A DNA stretch of 64,000 nucleotides from Sphingopyxis sp. Root154 (GTDB lineage: Bacteria; Pseudomonadota; Alphaproteobacteria; Sphingomonadales; Sphingomonadaceae), in contig NZ_LMGI01000002.1 in the NCBI RefSeq assembly GCF_001427105.1, forward strand, positions 310,001 through 374,000, read 5' to 3'. Positions 27,248 through 36,283 of the stretch are shown piece after piece. Made by a program: the position numbers and the translations under genes. Position 1 is the first letter of the stretch, and each line of letters starts with the position of its first letter. Below the pieces are notes generated by a model. That model saw only the letters and a program-made list of their open reading frames with translations, ran no database searches and was not told where the DNA came from.

Positions 27248-28503
27248 CCTCCCCCGTCTGGCACCCCTTCACCCAACACGGCCTCGGCGACCCCATCCCG
27301 CTGATTTCGCACGCCAAAGACGCCAAACTCTACGCCGCCGACGGGCAAAGCTGGATCGACGCGATCTCCTCGTGGTGGGTTACCACCCACGGCCACGCGC
27401 ACCCGCGCATCATGGCTGCGATCCGCGCACAGAGCGAAAAACTCGATCAGCTCATCTTCGCCGGCTGGACGCACGAGCCCGCCGAAAGCCTCGCTGCCGA
27501 ACTCATCCGCATCACCCCCGACCCACTCACCCGCGTGTTCTTCTCGGACTCGGGTTCGACCAGCGTCGAGGTCGCACTCAAGATGGCGCTCGGTTACTGG
27601 TATAACATCGGCGAGCCGCGCAGCCGCATCCTCGTCCTCGAGCACAGCTATCATGGCGATACGATCGGCACGATGTCGGTCGGCGAGCGCGGCGTCTACA
27701 ACCGCGCCTGGCAGCCTTTGCTGTTCGACGTCGACACTATCCCCTTCCCGCACGAAGGCCGCGAACAGGCGACGCTCGACGCGCTCGAAGGCGCCTGCGC
27801 AGCCAAACCGGCCGCCTTCATCGTCGAACCGCTCATCCTCGGCGCCGGCGGCATGCTGATCTATCCGCCGTGGGTACTCGCCGAGATGCGCGCCATCTGC
27901 GCGCGCCACGGCGTCCTCTTCATCGCCGACGAGGTGATGACCGGCTGGGGCCGCACCGGCACGCGCTTTGCCTGCGATCAGGCGGGCGTGATCCCCGACA
28001 TCGTCTGTCTGTCGAAGGGCCTCACCGGCGGCGCACTCCCGCTCGCAGTCACCCTCTGCATCGAGCCGATCTTCCAAGCCCATTTCTCGACCGACCGCAG
28101 CAAAACCTTCTATCATTCGTCAAGCTACACCGCGAACCCGATCGCCTGCGCCGCCGCGAACGCCAATCTCGAAATCTGGCGCGACGAGCCCGTCCAGCAA
28201 CGCATCGACGCCCTCGCCGACGCGCAGGCGGCGCACCTCTCGCTGCTCACCCACGACCCGCGCGTCGCCAATCCGCGCCGCCTCGGCACCATCGCCGCGC
28301 TCGACATCGTCGTACCGGACGCAGGCTATCTCTCGAACCTCGCCCCGCGCCTGATCGCCTTCTACCGCGACCGCGGCGTCCTCCTCCGCCCGCTCGGCAA
28401 CGCGCTCTACGTCATGCCGCCCTATTGCATCACCGCGGACGAGCTCGCGCAGGTCTGGGACACGGTCAGTACATCCCTCGGCGCGGTTCGGGATCTGGCC
28501 TGA
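27244..28503 (+). CDS. bioA: Adenosylmethionine-8-amino-7-oxononanoate aminotransferase
   Basis: BioA transfers the amino group of S-adenosylmethionine to 8-amino-7-oxononanoate, giving 7,8-diaminononanoate. It is a 419-residue class III aminotransferase with [57 protein letters not shown] and the PLP lysine K258 in LSKGLTGG. It is last of bioF-bioD-bioA; bioB and bioC are not in the window. Its 3' end overlaps the convergent pentapeptide-repeat gene by 38 bases. Confidence 0.95.
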   Translation: MTSPVWHPFTQHGLGDPIPLISHAKDAKLYAADGQSWIDAISSWWVTTHGHAHPRIMAAIRAQSEKLDQLIFAGWTHEPAESLAAELIRITPDPLTRVFFSDSGSTSVEVALKMALGYWYNIGEPRSRILVLEHSYHGDTIGTMSVGERGVYNRAWQPLLFDVDTIPFPHEGREQATLDALEGACAAKPAAFIVEPLILGAGGMLIYPPWVLAEMRAICARHGVLFIADEVMTGWGRTGTRFACDQAGVIPDIVCLSKGLTGGALPLAVTLCIEPIFQAHFSTDRSKTFYHSSSYTANPIACAAANANLEIWRDEPVQQRIDALADAQAAHLSLLTHDPRVANPRRLGTIAALDIVVPDAGYLSNLAPRLIAFYRDRGVLLRPLGNALYVMPPYCITADELAQVWDTVSTSLGAVRDLA

Positions 28504-30121
28504 TGGCCAGCCGCACGACATCGCCGCGGTCCAGCGGTACGCGAACCAGCCGCTCGAACTGGGCCCGCGCGCCGGTCATCACATATTCGTTGATGCCGAA
28601 GTCGCCGGTCGCCGGATCGACGCCAATTTCGGGCCCGACTTCCAGATAGCGTCCGCGAAAGCGGACGAGGGGGCACACGCGATACCCGGCGAGGCACATC
28701 TCGCGCGCACCGTAAAAGCCTGAAATCGGGTCATAGACCATCCCGTCCTCGGGAGAATTCAGCGAGCCGAGATGGTAATTGGGACCCATCGCCTCGCCCC
28801 GCGCGTAGAGCCGCCCCCGCCCGAGGGATTCGACGATCACGAGCTGCCAGCTGTTCCAGAACGCCCCGCGCGCCAGCTTGCGGCGGAGCGCCGGATCCTC
28901 GACTGCGGACAGAAAGCCCGCCGTCTGTTCGTCGGCATAAATTCGGGTGCCGGATGCAAGGTCGGGTTTCTCCGCCATCCGCCACAGCGCCTCGGTCCGC
29001 TCCTGATAAGCCGTGTCGAAGCATTCGATACGCTTCCATTTTTCAGCCACCGCCATGCACGCGTCGCGCTCGCGCAGCCATTGCCGCTGCGTCGCCACGA
29101 CCGACGGGTCCTTTCGCCAAGCGATCACGTAGGCATCATTCAGCTCGCGATCCGCATAGGCAAAAGCCGAAGGCGCATCGGCTTCCTCCCCAGACCGCTC
29201 GCGGCAGATATATTGCTCGGCCGCCGAACGCGCGCGGGCGCACGCAAAGCCCGGCGTCTCGGGCCGGTCGAACGCGGCCCAGACCTGCTCGATCTCGCGC
29301 CGCGACAGCGCGACGCGCCCCGATGCCGGCGCGGCGCCGGTCCAGTCGTATCGCGCGGGCGTCCAGCTCGTCGGTTCGACCAGCACCGGCCCGGCAATCC
29401 GGCTGCGGCGAAGCCAGTCGAGCTGCATCATATGGAGCCGCGTGTTCGCGATCGTGGCGCCGGTCAGATCCCAATCGGACTTCGACGCCATCAGCAACGC
29501 CGTGCCCGTCAAATTCGCGCCGACGAGCGACACGTCCGAGCTGTCCTGCCCGCAATTGTCGCCTTGCCCCAGCCCACACCGGAATTCGAAACCCGTCATA
29601 TTCGCCGACCGGAAGCTCGCGCCCTTGATTGAAGCCATCGAGCCTCCCTCGAACGAACCGCCCGAAAGATCGGCATGCGACGCATCGACATGCTCCATTG
29701 TCGTCCACCCGAACCGCGTCCGCCGGAACGTCGCATGGCTCAGATTGGCCCGGTCGAGCGTCGATGCTTGGAACTCCAGCCCGCGCCCCTCAAACCCGCG
29801 CCAGTCCGACGCGTTCAACGCGGCGTCGACGAAGCGGCTGTTTGTCCCGCGCGCGCGCGTCCATTTCGAATGCACCAGATTCGCGTTGCTGAAGCACAGG
29901 TCCGAAATATCCTGCCCCGAAAAATCGGCATGCGGCAGGTGGAGCCTCTCGAAATTGATCTGCTGTCCCGGATGCAGCCGTTTGATCCGAATAATCTCGG
30001 CGACCGTCCTGATCCCACCCGCCTTGATCTCTACGCCCTTGGGGCAGGATTGCACGGCAAAGGCCGGCTGCACGGCAGAGGCGGCAAAAACACAAGCGAC
30101 GATCGCGAGACGGGTCAGCAT
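28466..30121 (-). CDS. Secreted pentapeptide-repeat protein with LprI-like domain
   Basis: A 551-residue exported protein. The signal peptide ends near AFAVQSC. Residues 55-215 hold pentapeptide-type repeats (HADFSGQDISDL, NANLVHSKW, RANLSHATF, HADLSGGSF, GANLTGTALL), which fold as a right-handed quadrilateral helix. The next part has CARARSAAEQYIC and DRELNDAYVIAWRKDPSVVATQRQWLRERDAC, the DUF1311/LprI lysozyme-inhibitor pattern. The C-terminal 150 residues are not recognised. ATG 30121 was chosen because it opens the signal peptide. Its 3' end overlaps bioA on the opposite strand. The function is unknown. Confidence 0.75.
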   Translation of the reverse strand: MLTRLAIVACVFAASAVQPAFAVQSCPKGVEIKAGGIRTVAEIIRIKRLHPGQQINFERLHLPHADFSGQDISDLCFSNANLVHSKWTRARGTNSRFVDAALNASDWRGFEGRGLEFQASTLDRANLSHATFRRTRFGWTTMEHVDASHADLSGGSFEGGSMASIKGASFRSANMTGFEFRCGLGQGDNCGQDSSDVSLVGANLTGTALLMASKSDWDLTGATIANTRLHMMQLDWLRRSRIAGPVLVEPTSWTPARYDWTGAAPASGRVALSRREIEQVWAAFDRPETPGFACARARSAAEQYICRERSGEEADAPSAFAYADRELNDAYVIAWRKDPSVVATQRQWLRERDACMAVAEKWKRIECFDTAYQERTEALWRMAEKPDLASGTRIYADEQTAGFLSAVEDPALRRKLARGAFWNSWQLVIVESLGRGRLYARGEAMGPNYHLGSLNSPEDGMVYDPISGFYGAREMCLAGYRVCPLVRFRGRYLEVGPEIGVDPATGDFGINEYVMTGARAQFERLVRVPLDRGDVVRLAIRPDPEPRRGMY

Positions 30122-30441
30122 CCTGAACGGGTTCCCCTCGTAAAAAAGGCGGCCCTCGCACCGGGATCGACCCTCGATCCGTGCGGCATACCGCCGCTTT
30201 CTATGCGCTTGATTTTCATTCGGAGCAACGCGCGCAACCAACAGCGCAACATAGAGTCCGGGCGGGGGTCTGGTTTTCCATTTTCGCGTCACCATCTGGA
30301 AAGCATCGGCCCCGCGCCCGCTCGCCGCATTCCCGTTCCCGCCGAAAGCGCAATGGGTTACGCCAGGCAGGTTCGGCTTAGGTTCATCTGGGCGCATCAA
30401 TCTGCGCCGCAGGGATATGGGGTCTGGGAACGCGATCGAGA
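30122..30441. other. 320-base gap between divergent genes
   Basis: I see no gene here. The region should carry the promoters of the pentapeptide-repeat gene and the small secreted-protein gene. No convincing -35/-10 pair or strong dyad could be assigned. Confidence 0.4.
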
Positions 30442-30855
30442 ATGAAGAAAACAGCCGGCCTCCTCCTCCCCCTCTTCGCGGCGCTCGCCTTCGCCGCCCC
30501 CGCGCTCGCGCAGAATGACAGCTCGCTCGCGCAATCGGGCGAGCCGCCGCAGCGCACCTCGGTCCTCTACACCTATGGCGACGAACCCTGCCCCGAACCC
30601 AAAGGCGACGAGATCGTCGTCTGCGCGCAGCAGCCCGAGACCGAACGCTACCGCGTGCCCAAGGAACTGCGCGAAGAGCTGAAGGAAGATGTTCCCGCCG
30701 GCGGCGGCAGCTGGGCCTCGGCCGTCGACGGCTATACCAATGGCGCCGCGGCAGCGAGCCGCCCGAATAGCTGCTCGCCCGTCGGCAGCTACGGCTTCAC
30801 CGGCTGCGCCGCCGCGGCGATGCGCGAATGGTTCGAGGCGCGCCGCGCGCCCTGA
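30442..30855 (+). CDS. Small secreted protein of unknown function
   Basis: A 137-residue protein with a clear signal peptide (cleavage after APALAQ near residue 24). The mature part has four cysteines: two in CPEPKGDEIVVC, one in PNSCSPVGS and one in YGFTGCAAA. They probably form two disulfides in the periplasm. A similar GDEIVVC motif is common in small sphingomonad exported proteins, as far as I recall. It is monocistronic. Confidence 0.65.
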   Translation: MKKTAGLLLPLFAALAFAAPALAQNDSSLAQSGEPPQRTSVLYTYGDEPCPEPKGDEIVVCAQQPETERYRVPKELREELKEDVPAGGGSWASAVDGYTNGAAAASRPNSCSPVGSYGFTGCAAAAMREWFEARRAP

Positions 30856-31109
30856 CGCATGGCGCCCTGCGACGCGTGAGGACCCGGCGCCCGGCGCTCC
30901 CGATCGAACTCGGCTCGTCGCATATACCCCGCACGGGGTATGCCGCCTTCGTAAATCGCTGATATCCGGCCCGTCAGAGGGATTTGATTGTGTGGGGGCA
31001 ATCGAAAACCGGGCGCGGTCACACCCGTGGCGCTCGCGTCTGGCTGGGGGATATCGGCGGCTAGCGACCCGCCGTCGGTATCCTTTCCCCGCCGCCTACC
31101 GCGCCGCCC
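30856..31109. other. 254-base convergent gap with an operator-like dyad
   Basis: No gene is seen. ATACCCCG-CA-CGGGGTAT at 30924-30941 is a perfect inverted repeat with a two-base centre, similar in form to G/C-tract operators of CsoR/RcnR-type metal regulators, but no promoter-facing gene starts here. It could also be an RNA hairpin. Confidence 0.4.
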
Positions 31110-32216
31110 TTAACGCAGCAACCGGTTCACCAGCGCGGTCAGTTCGGCTTCGCGCCCGACATCGCTCTTGCGCAGGATCGACTTGATCTGCGTGCCCAGC
31201 GTCTGCGCGCTCGTGCCGCGCCCGGCCGCGATGTCCTCACGCGCTTCGCCGTTCGCCAGGCGCAGCGCGATCTCGGATTCGGCTTCGGTCAGGCCCAGCG
31301 CCGCGCGCAGCGGCACGGTCCGCATCGCGGGAATGTCCGCAGCGCACCGTGCGACAACCAGCACCCGCGGGTCAAAGCCGAAATCCCATTCGCGCCGCGG
31401 CAGGCGGAAGATTTCACACAGCAGCCCCCCGCCGCCCTCAAGCTGTGACCCGATCCAGTGCTGCTGCATCGCCTCCCCGTTCAGCGCACGTCCTAGCGCC
31501 GCCTGCAACGCCGTATCGGCATCGCGGCGCGCGGCGCCCAGCCGGCCGCGGCGCAGGCGCAGTACCCCGCCGGTGCCCTCACCGACGATCGCCTCGGCGG
31601 CCGCCGACAGCGCCGCGACCGCGGCGCGGCGATCGATCAGGAACGCCGCGACGCCGATTGCATCGAAGGCACCGACGGTCATCGCGGCGCCGCGCTGCGC
31701 CATCGCCTGCTGCATGCGGACCGCCGCCAGCGCATAGGTCGCGCCCGCCGCGAACAGCTTGCGGTCGCGCTGTCCGGTACGGCCGTCGCGCTCGGAGCGT
31801 AGCGACGCCAGCCCCACGAGCAATCCCTCGCCTTCGACCAGTACCGTCTGGCAGCCATGCACACCGTCCCACTTGCGGATATGCTCTTCATAATCGTCGG
31901 TGCCGCTGTGCTGGCGCGCGATGTCGTAATGCGCCTCGCTCAAAATCTCCATCGGCCGCCCGCTCGCGGCGACGCGCCAGTTGACCTCGGGCCGCCACCC
32001 TTCGATTTCCAGGAACTCGCGTTGATAGGCCGCGTCGATATCGGGCATGAAATTGAACAACGTCGCATCGTCGCCGAGCCCCAGCAACTGCGCCCGCGAC
32101 GATCCGGTGCGCCGCGCGAACAGGCGCAGCGCCGCGTTCCAGCCGTCCGCTTCGAACGGCGCCGCCAGAAAGGCATTTTCGACCTCGCCCGCTTCGCGGG
32201 CGAACAAGCTATCCAT
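31110..32216 (-). CDS. LuxR-type helix-turn-helix regulator
   Basis: A 368-residue protein with a C-terminal LuxR-type HTH: LGLTEAESEIALRLANGEAREDIAAGRGTSAQTLGTQIKSILRK, split across the scaffold and recognition helices. The N-terminal 280 residues form a sensory region I cannot name. ATG 32216 (MDSLFAREAG) has a G-rich tract upstream; the frame stays open further 5' but without protein-like composition. It is divergent from yceI, so it may control it, but this is only position. Confidence 0.78.
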   Translation of the reverse strand: MDSLFAREAGEVENAFLAAPFEADGWNAALRLFARRTGSSRAQLLGLGDDATLFNFMPDIDAAYQREFLEIEGWRPEVNWRVAASGRPMEILSEAHYDIARQHSGTDDYEEHIRKWDGVHGCQTVLVEGEGLLVGLASLRSERDGRTGQRDRKLFAAGATYALAAVRMQQAMAQRGAAMTVGAFDAIGVAAFLIDRRAAVAALSAAAEAIVGEGTGGVLRLRRGRLGAARRDADTALQAALGRALNGEAMQQHWIGSQLEGGGGLLCEIFRLPRREWDFGFDPRVLVVARCAADIPAMRTVPLRAALGLTEAESEIALRLANGEAREDIAAGRGTSAQTLGTQIKSILRKSDVGREAELTALVNRLLR

Positions 32217-32354
32217 GAACGTCGGCCCCCCAGCCTTCGTGCCCGGCTTTTGTACTTCACCGCGTTGCAGCATGAAACCCGGGGCGGCACAAGCGCCTTG
32301 CGACGACGTGCTGCCGTGGGCCCAAATCGCAACGCTGCGTTTCCGTGGGACTTG

Positions 32355-32384
32355 TTGACGCCGTCCCTCGCCTTCGCCTAGCTT
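32355..32384 (+). promoter_or_regulatory. Candidate promoter of yceI
   Basis: TTGACG (32355-32360) and TAGCTT (32379-32384) are separated by 18 bases and lie just upstream of the AGGAGA ribosome-binding site of yceI. The -10 match is weak. Confidence 0.4.
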
Positions 32385-32409
32385 CCGCCTCCCCAACAGG
32401 AGACTTCTC

Positions 32410-33048
32410 ATGCGCCGTATCGTCCCCCTCGCCGCCCTCGCACTCGCCGTCGTGGCTACCCCGATCGTCCTCGCGCAGGGCGGCTCCGCCCCCGGCGCGC
32501 CCGACAAGACGCGCGTCACCGCGGGCACCTACGCCGCCGACGCCGGCCACACGATGGTCGTGTGGGAAGTCGATCACCTCGGCTTCAGCAAATATACCGG
32601 CATTTTCGGCGACGTGACCGGCACGCTCGTCATCGATCCGAAGAATCTCGCCGCGGCGAAGGTCGACGTCACGATCCCCGTGTCGAAGGTCACGACCGCC
32701 AGCGCCGGCCTGACGAGCCACCTCCTTCGCGCAGGCAAGGACGGCGGCAAGGCCGATTTCTTCGGCGCCGCCCCCGCCGACGCCAAATTCGTCTCGACCA
32801 GCGTCGTCCTCGACAGCGACGGCGACGAAGCCAAGGTCACCGGTAATCTGACGCTCAACGGCGTGACCAAGCCCGTCACGCTCGACGTCGACTTCCACGG
32901 CGCGGGCATGGGCATGAACAAGAAGGAAACGATCGGTTTCCAGGCCGAAACCACGATCAAGCGCAGCGATTTCGGCGTCTCGATGGGCATTCCCTACGTC
33001 AGCGACGCGGTCGAACTCGAAATCCACGCCGCGTTCGAAAAGCAGTAA
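32410..33048 (+). CDS. yceI: YceI-family periplasmic protein
   Basis: A 212-residue exported protein of the YceI lipocalin-like family, which binds long isoprenoid or amphiphilic ligands. The signal peptide ends near VLAQGG. The mature domain has GTYAADAGHTMVVWEVDHLGFSKYTGIF, VSKVTTASAGLTSHL and ITGNLTLNGVTKPVTLDV-like text, with the C-terminal KRSDFGVSMGIPYVSD typical of the family. AGGAGA precedes the ATG. A strong terminator follows at 33086. Confidence 0.92.
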   Translation: MRRIVPLAALALAVVATPIVLAQGGSAPGAPDKTRVTAGTYAADAGHTMVVWEVDHLGFSKYTGIFGDVTGTLVIDPKNLAAAKVDVTIPVSKVTTASAGLTSHLLRAGKDGGKADFFGAAPADAKFVSTSVVLDSDGDEAKVTGNLTLNGVTKPVTLDVDFHGAGMGMNKKETIGFQAETTIKRSDFGVSMGIPYVSDAVELEIHAAFEKQ

Positions 33049-33085
33049 GGCTCACGCCAATCTGTCACACGCGCCGCGTAAACAT

Positions 33086-33117
33086 GGGGCGGGACCTTCG
33101 CGGGTCCCGCCCCTTTT
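33086..33117 (+). terminator. Rho-independent terminator after yceI
   Basis: GGGGCGGGACC (33086-33096) pairs perfectly with GGTCCCGCCCC (33103-33113) around TTCGCG, followed by TTTT. Confidence 0.9.
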
Positions 33118-33134
33118 CGTACGGGAGCCGTGTG

Positions 33135-33488
33135 ATGAGCGAACTGGTACGCGAAATTGTCGAAGTGAACGCCTCGATCGACGGCGACGAGGAAAATCCG
33201 CTGCTGGTCGTCGAGGTCGAGGGTCTAGCCCCCACCGCCGGCTGGGCCAATATCCGGCTCGACCCGCATGTCTACATCACCCCGCCCGACGACGGCGTGC
33301 AGGACTTCGACCTCGTCGGCGATCGCCCGGCAGACGCCGCCGAAGTGCTTTCGGAAGTCGAGGCCGCATGGGAAGGCCCGCTGCAAGACTGGTGCATCGG
33401 CGTGCGCATCCACGCGGTCGACAATCTGATCGAGGACGAGGTTTTCGAACCGTGGGACGAAGACGACGACGAGAGCGAAGCCGCCTGA
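33135..33488 (+). CDS. Acidic small protein of unknown function
   Basis: A 117-residue, strongly acidic protein without a signal peptide; I do not recognise a domain. It begins MSELVREIVEVNASIDG and ends in an Asp/Glu run (about residues 105-115). The ATG at 33135 has GGAG nine bases upstream. It lies between a strong terminator and the rhodanese gene. GC3 bias supports that it is coding. Confidence 0.65.
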   Translation: MSELVREIVEVNASIDGDEENPLLVVEVEGLAPTAGWANIRLDPHVYITPPDDGVQDFDLVGDRPADAAEVLSEVEAAWEGPLQDWCIGVRIHAVDNLIEDEVFEPWDEDDDESEAA

Positions 33489-33616
33489 TCCCAAGCTTTT
33501 TCAGCCCCCTGCACTGCGCCGGACCGCGAAGCCGCTTTGCGGTCCGGCGACATTTTCGGTTCATCGCAGAGCCAGCAAGCGCGGCGTAGCCTCCCCTCAT
33601 TCAAGGGAGGATCCTC

Positions 33617-34117
33617 ATGCGCACCCTGCTTCTCGCTCTCGCGTTCACCGCCGCCACCCCCGCGATGGCCCAAAATGCGACGAACCCGAACCCCCAGATC
33701 GACTATCCCGCGTTCCAGGCGCTCACCGCCAGCGTCGCCCCGGCGCGCGCGACGCGCCTCATCGCCTTCGACGCATTCAAGGCGAAGGCCGCGAAGCCCG
33801 AAGCCCTCCTCCTCGACGCCCGCTCGAAAGACGCCTTCGCGCGCGGCCATATCAAGGGCGCGGTCAACCTGCCGCTCACCGACTTCACCGCCGAGAGCCT
33901 CGCCGCGGTTGTGGGCGCGAACCCCGACCGCCCCATCCTCATCTATTGCAACAATAATTTCTCGAACCACCGCAGCCCGGTGCCGCTCAAATCGGCGCCG
34001 CTCGCGCTCAATATTCAGACCTTCATCAACCTCGTCGGCTATGGCTATCCGAACGTCCTCGAACTCGCTGACGTCGTCGATTTCAACGATCCGAAGGTGG
34101 AATGGGTGACGGGCTGA
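33617..34117 (+). CDS. Periplasmic rhodanese-like protein
   Basis: A 166-residue protein with a signal peptide (cleavage after AMAQ near residue 19) and one rhodanese domain: LLLDARSKDAFARGHIKGAVNLPL and the active-site loop ILIYCNNNFSN with Cys111. Rhodaneses move sulfane sulfur through this cysteine; the natural substrate here is unknown. The ATG has GGAGG upstream (AAGGGAGGATCCTC). It lies upstream of the leuA leader but is probably transcribed separately. Confidence 0.85.
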   Translation: MRTLLLALAFTAATPAMAQNATNPNPQIDYPAFQALTASVAPARATRLIAFDAFKAKAAKPEALLLDARSKDAFARGHIKGAVNLPLTDFTAESLAAVVGANPDRPILIYCNNNFSNHRSPVPLKSAPLALNIQTFINLVGYGYPNVLELADVVDFNDPKVEWVTG

Positions 34118-34186
34118 GCCCGCGCGCGACGCAATTTTCGCATTCCCCTCTTGCATCGCGCGACATTTTAAACCAATAGCCTCCCC

Positions 34187-34237
34187 ATGCGCGGCAACGC
34201 CCTTCTTCTTCTGCGACTTACACGCCCTTGGGCGTGA
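34187..34237 (+). CDS. leuL: Leucine-rich leader peptide of leuA
   Basis: A 16-codon ORF in the leuA 5' leader encodes MRGNALLLLRLTRPWA. It has CTT CTT CTT CTG and, after one Arg, another CTT. Such runs are control codons in leucine attenuators. It ends 83 bases before leuA. No Shine-Dalgarno is clear. A perfect dyad, CACGCCC-TT-GGGCGTG, covers its end (34221-34236). Confidence 0.65.
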   Translation: MRGNALLLLRLTRPWA

Positions 34238-34240
34238 CAC

Positions 34241-34263
34241 TGGCTGCGCGCTAGTCGCGGCCA
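34241..34263 (+). promoter_or_regulatory. Hairpin in the leuA leader
   Basis: TGGCTGCG (34241-34248) pairs with CGCGGCCA (34256-34263) with one wobble pair. It lies directly after the leader peptide stop. It has no T-run, so it may be part of an attenuator or a pause hairpin and not a simple terminator. Confidence 0.45.
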
Positions 34264-34320
34264 CCCGCTCAAGGGTCCGATCGACACAGCAGCGCAACCA
34301 CCAGAAGAAGTTTTCACACC

Positions 34321-35985
34321 ATGACCATGCTCCGCGACCCCTCGGTCAAGTACAGCGCCTTTCCGCAGATTCCCCTCGCGAACCGCGAATGGCCCGGCCG
34401 CGTCACTACCAAGGCGCCGATCTGGCTCTCCACCGACATGCGCGACGGCAATCAGGCGCTGATCGACCCTATGGATGCCGAGAAAAAGGCACGCTTCTTC
34501 GACCTGCTCGTCCGCATCGGCCTGAAAGAGATCGAAGTCGGCTTCCCCAGCGCCGGCGCGACCGAATTCGACTTCATCTCCGGCCTCGTCCGCGACGGCC
34601 GCATCCCTGACGATGTGACGCCCCAAGTCCTCACCCAGAGCCGCGCCGACCTCATCCGCACCAGCTTCGACAGCCTCGCGGGCGCGAAAACTGCGATCGT
34701 CCACGTCTACAACGCCGTCAGCCCCGCGTGGCGCAAGATCGTCTTCGGCATGGACATGGCCGACATCAAACAGATCGCCATCGACGGCGCCAAACAACTC
34801 CGCGACAATGCCGCACGCCTGCCGCAAACCAACTGGCGCTTCGAATACAGCCCTGAAACCTTCTCGACCGCCGAGCTCGATTTCAGCATCGAGGTCTGCG
34901 AAGCAGTGATGCAGATCCTGCAACCCACCACCGACAACCCGATCATCCTCAACCTCCCCGCGACGGTCGAGGCGGCCACGGCGAACATCTACGCCGACCA
35001 GATCGAATATTTCGGCAAGAACCTGCCCAACCGCGACCGCGCGCTGATCAGCCTGCACACCCACAACGACCGCGGCACCGGCGTCGCGGCGGCCGAGCTC
35101 GGCCTGCTCGCGGGCGCCGACCGCGTCGAGGGCTGCCTGTTCGGCAATGGCGAGCGCACCGGCAACACCTGCCTCGTCACCATCGCGCTCAACATGTACA
35201 CGCAGGGCGTCGATCCCGAACTCGACTTCTCGAACATCGACGAGGTCATCCAGACGGTCGAATATTGCAACCAGCTCCCCGTCCACCCGCGCCACCCCTA
35301 TGGCGGCGAACTCGTCTACACGGCGTTCTCGGGCAGCCATCAGGATGCGATCAAGAAGGGCTTCGCCGCGCGCGAACGCCAGAATGATGAGCGCTGGGAA
35401 GTCCCCTACCTGCCCATCGACCCCGCCGACCTCGGCCGCAGCTACGAAGCGGTGATCCGCGTCAACAGCCAGTCGGGCAAGGGCGGCGTCGCATGGGTGC
35501 TCGAACAGGACAAGGGCCTGAAACTGCCCAAGAAAATGCAGGCGAGCTTCAGCCATGTCGTGCAGGCGCTCGCGGACGAGACGAGCCGCGAACTCGGCGC
35601 CGAGGACATCTGGGGCGCCTTCGACCACGCCTATCTGGTGACCGAGGGCAAGCGCTTCCAGCTCGTCGACTGGTCCGAAAGCCATGCCGGCACCGACCGC
35701 ATCTTCGCCGGCAAGCTCACCATCGACGGTGCGACGCGCAGCGTCAGCGGCCGCGGCAACGGCCTGATGAGCAGCGTCATCGCCGCGCTCGCGGAGTCAG
35801 GCGGCCCGATCATGGACATCGTCGACTATAGCGAGCACGCGATCGGCCAGGGCAGCAATGTGCAGGCTGCGGCCTATGTCGAATGCCGCACCGCGGACGG
35901 GAAGAGCCTGTTCGGCTGCGGGCTCGATACCGACGTCGCGACGGCGAGTGTGCGGGCGATCCTTTCGGCCGCCAACGGCGCGTAG
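34321..35985 (+). CDS. leuA: 2-isopropylmalate synthase
   Basis: LeuA condenses acetyl-CoA with 2-oxoisovalerate, the first leucine-specific step. At 554 residues it is the long actinobacterial/fungal-like form. STDMRDGNQALIDPMD near 37-52 holds the metal Asp, then LHTHNDRGTGVAAAELG carries the HxH metal ligands, and the C-terminal domain after about residue 430 contains the leucine-sensing fold. It is a single gene here with a leucine leader peptide upstream. It shares the branched-chain theme with ilvI-ilvH-ilvC, 10 kb away. Confidence 0.96.
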   Translation: MTMLRDPSVKYSAFPQIPLANREWPGRVTTKAPIWLSTDMRDGNQALIDPMDAEKKARFFDLLVRIGLKEIEVGFPSAGATEFDFISGLVRDGRIPDDVTPQVLTQSRADLIRTSFDSLAGAKTAIVHVYNAVSPAWRKIVFGMDMADIKQIAIDGAKQLRDNAARLPQTNWRFEYSPETFSTAELDFSIEVCEAVMQILQPTTDNPIILNLPATVEAATANIYADQIEYFGKNLPNRDRALISLHTHNDRGTGVAAAELGLLAGADRVEGCLFGNGERTGNTCLVTIALNMYTQGVDPELDFSNIDEVIQTVEYCNQLPVHPRHPYGGELVYTAFSGSHQDAIKKGFAARERQNDERWEVPYLPIDPADLGRSYEAVIRVNSQSGKGGVAWVLEQDKGLKLPKKMQASFSHVVQALADETSRELGAEDIWGAFDHAYLVTEGKRFQLVDWSESHAGTDRIFAGKLTIDGATRSVSGRGNGLMSSVIAALAESGGPIMDIVDYSEHAIGQGSNVQAAAYVECRTADGKSLFGCGLDTDVATASVRAILSAANGA

Positions 35986-35997
35986 AAATCGGCCCCT

Positions 35998-36135
35998 TCA
36001 CCGTTTCGCGGTGGTGGAGGCCCGCGCGACCGACACGCCGACGCGGATCATAAGGTCGCGCAGGCGGTCTTCATCTTCGTCGCGGTCGGTCTCGATCGCC
36101 GCCCGCCCGCTCACCCGGGAGATCGCCTGCACCAA
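35998..36135 (-). pseudogene. Possible small gene or gene remnant
   Basis: A frame from a TAA at 36172-36174 to a TGA at 35998 reads like protein, with about 45 residues after a TTG (36135) or GTG (36132). The text is QAISRVSGRAAIETD followed by an acidic DRDEDEDRLRDLMIRVG segment, with GC3 bias. There is no ATG and no clear ribosome-binding site. It is convergent with leuA. It may be the 3' remnant of a lost gene or a true small protein. Confidence 0.3.
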
Positions 36136-36283
36136 AGCCGCACCGCCGGGCAGCCATTCCCCCGTGGCGCCTTACAATGTCCCCTCCGTGTCCCCATATG
36201 AGGACCATCGCGGCACGCGTTCTTGTAGGCCCCCGCGACTGAGAGACTTGCGCGCTCCCGCTTACAAGGAGGAGCCGCGCGCC

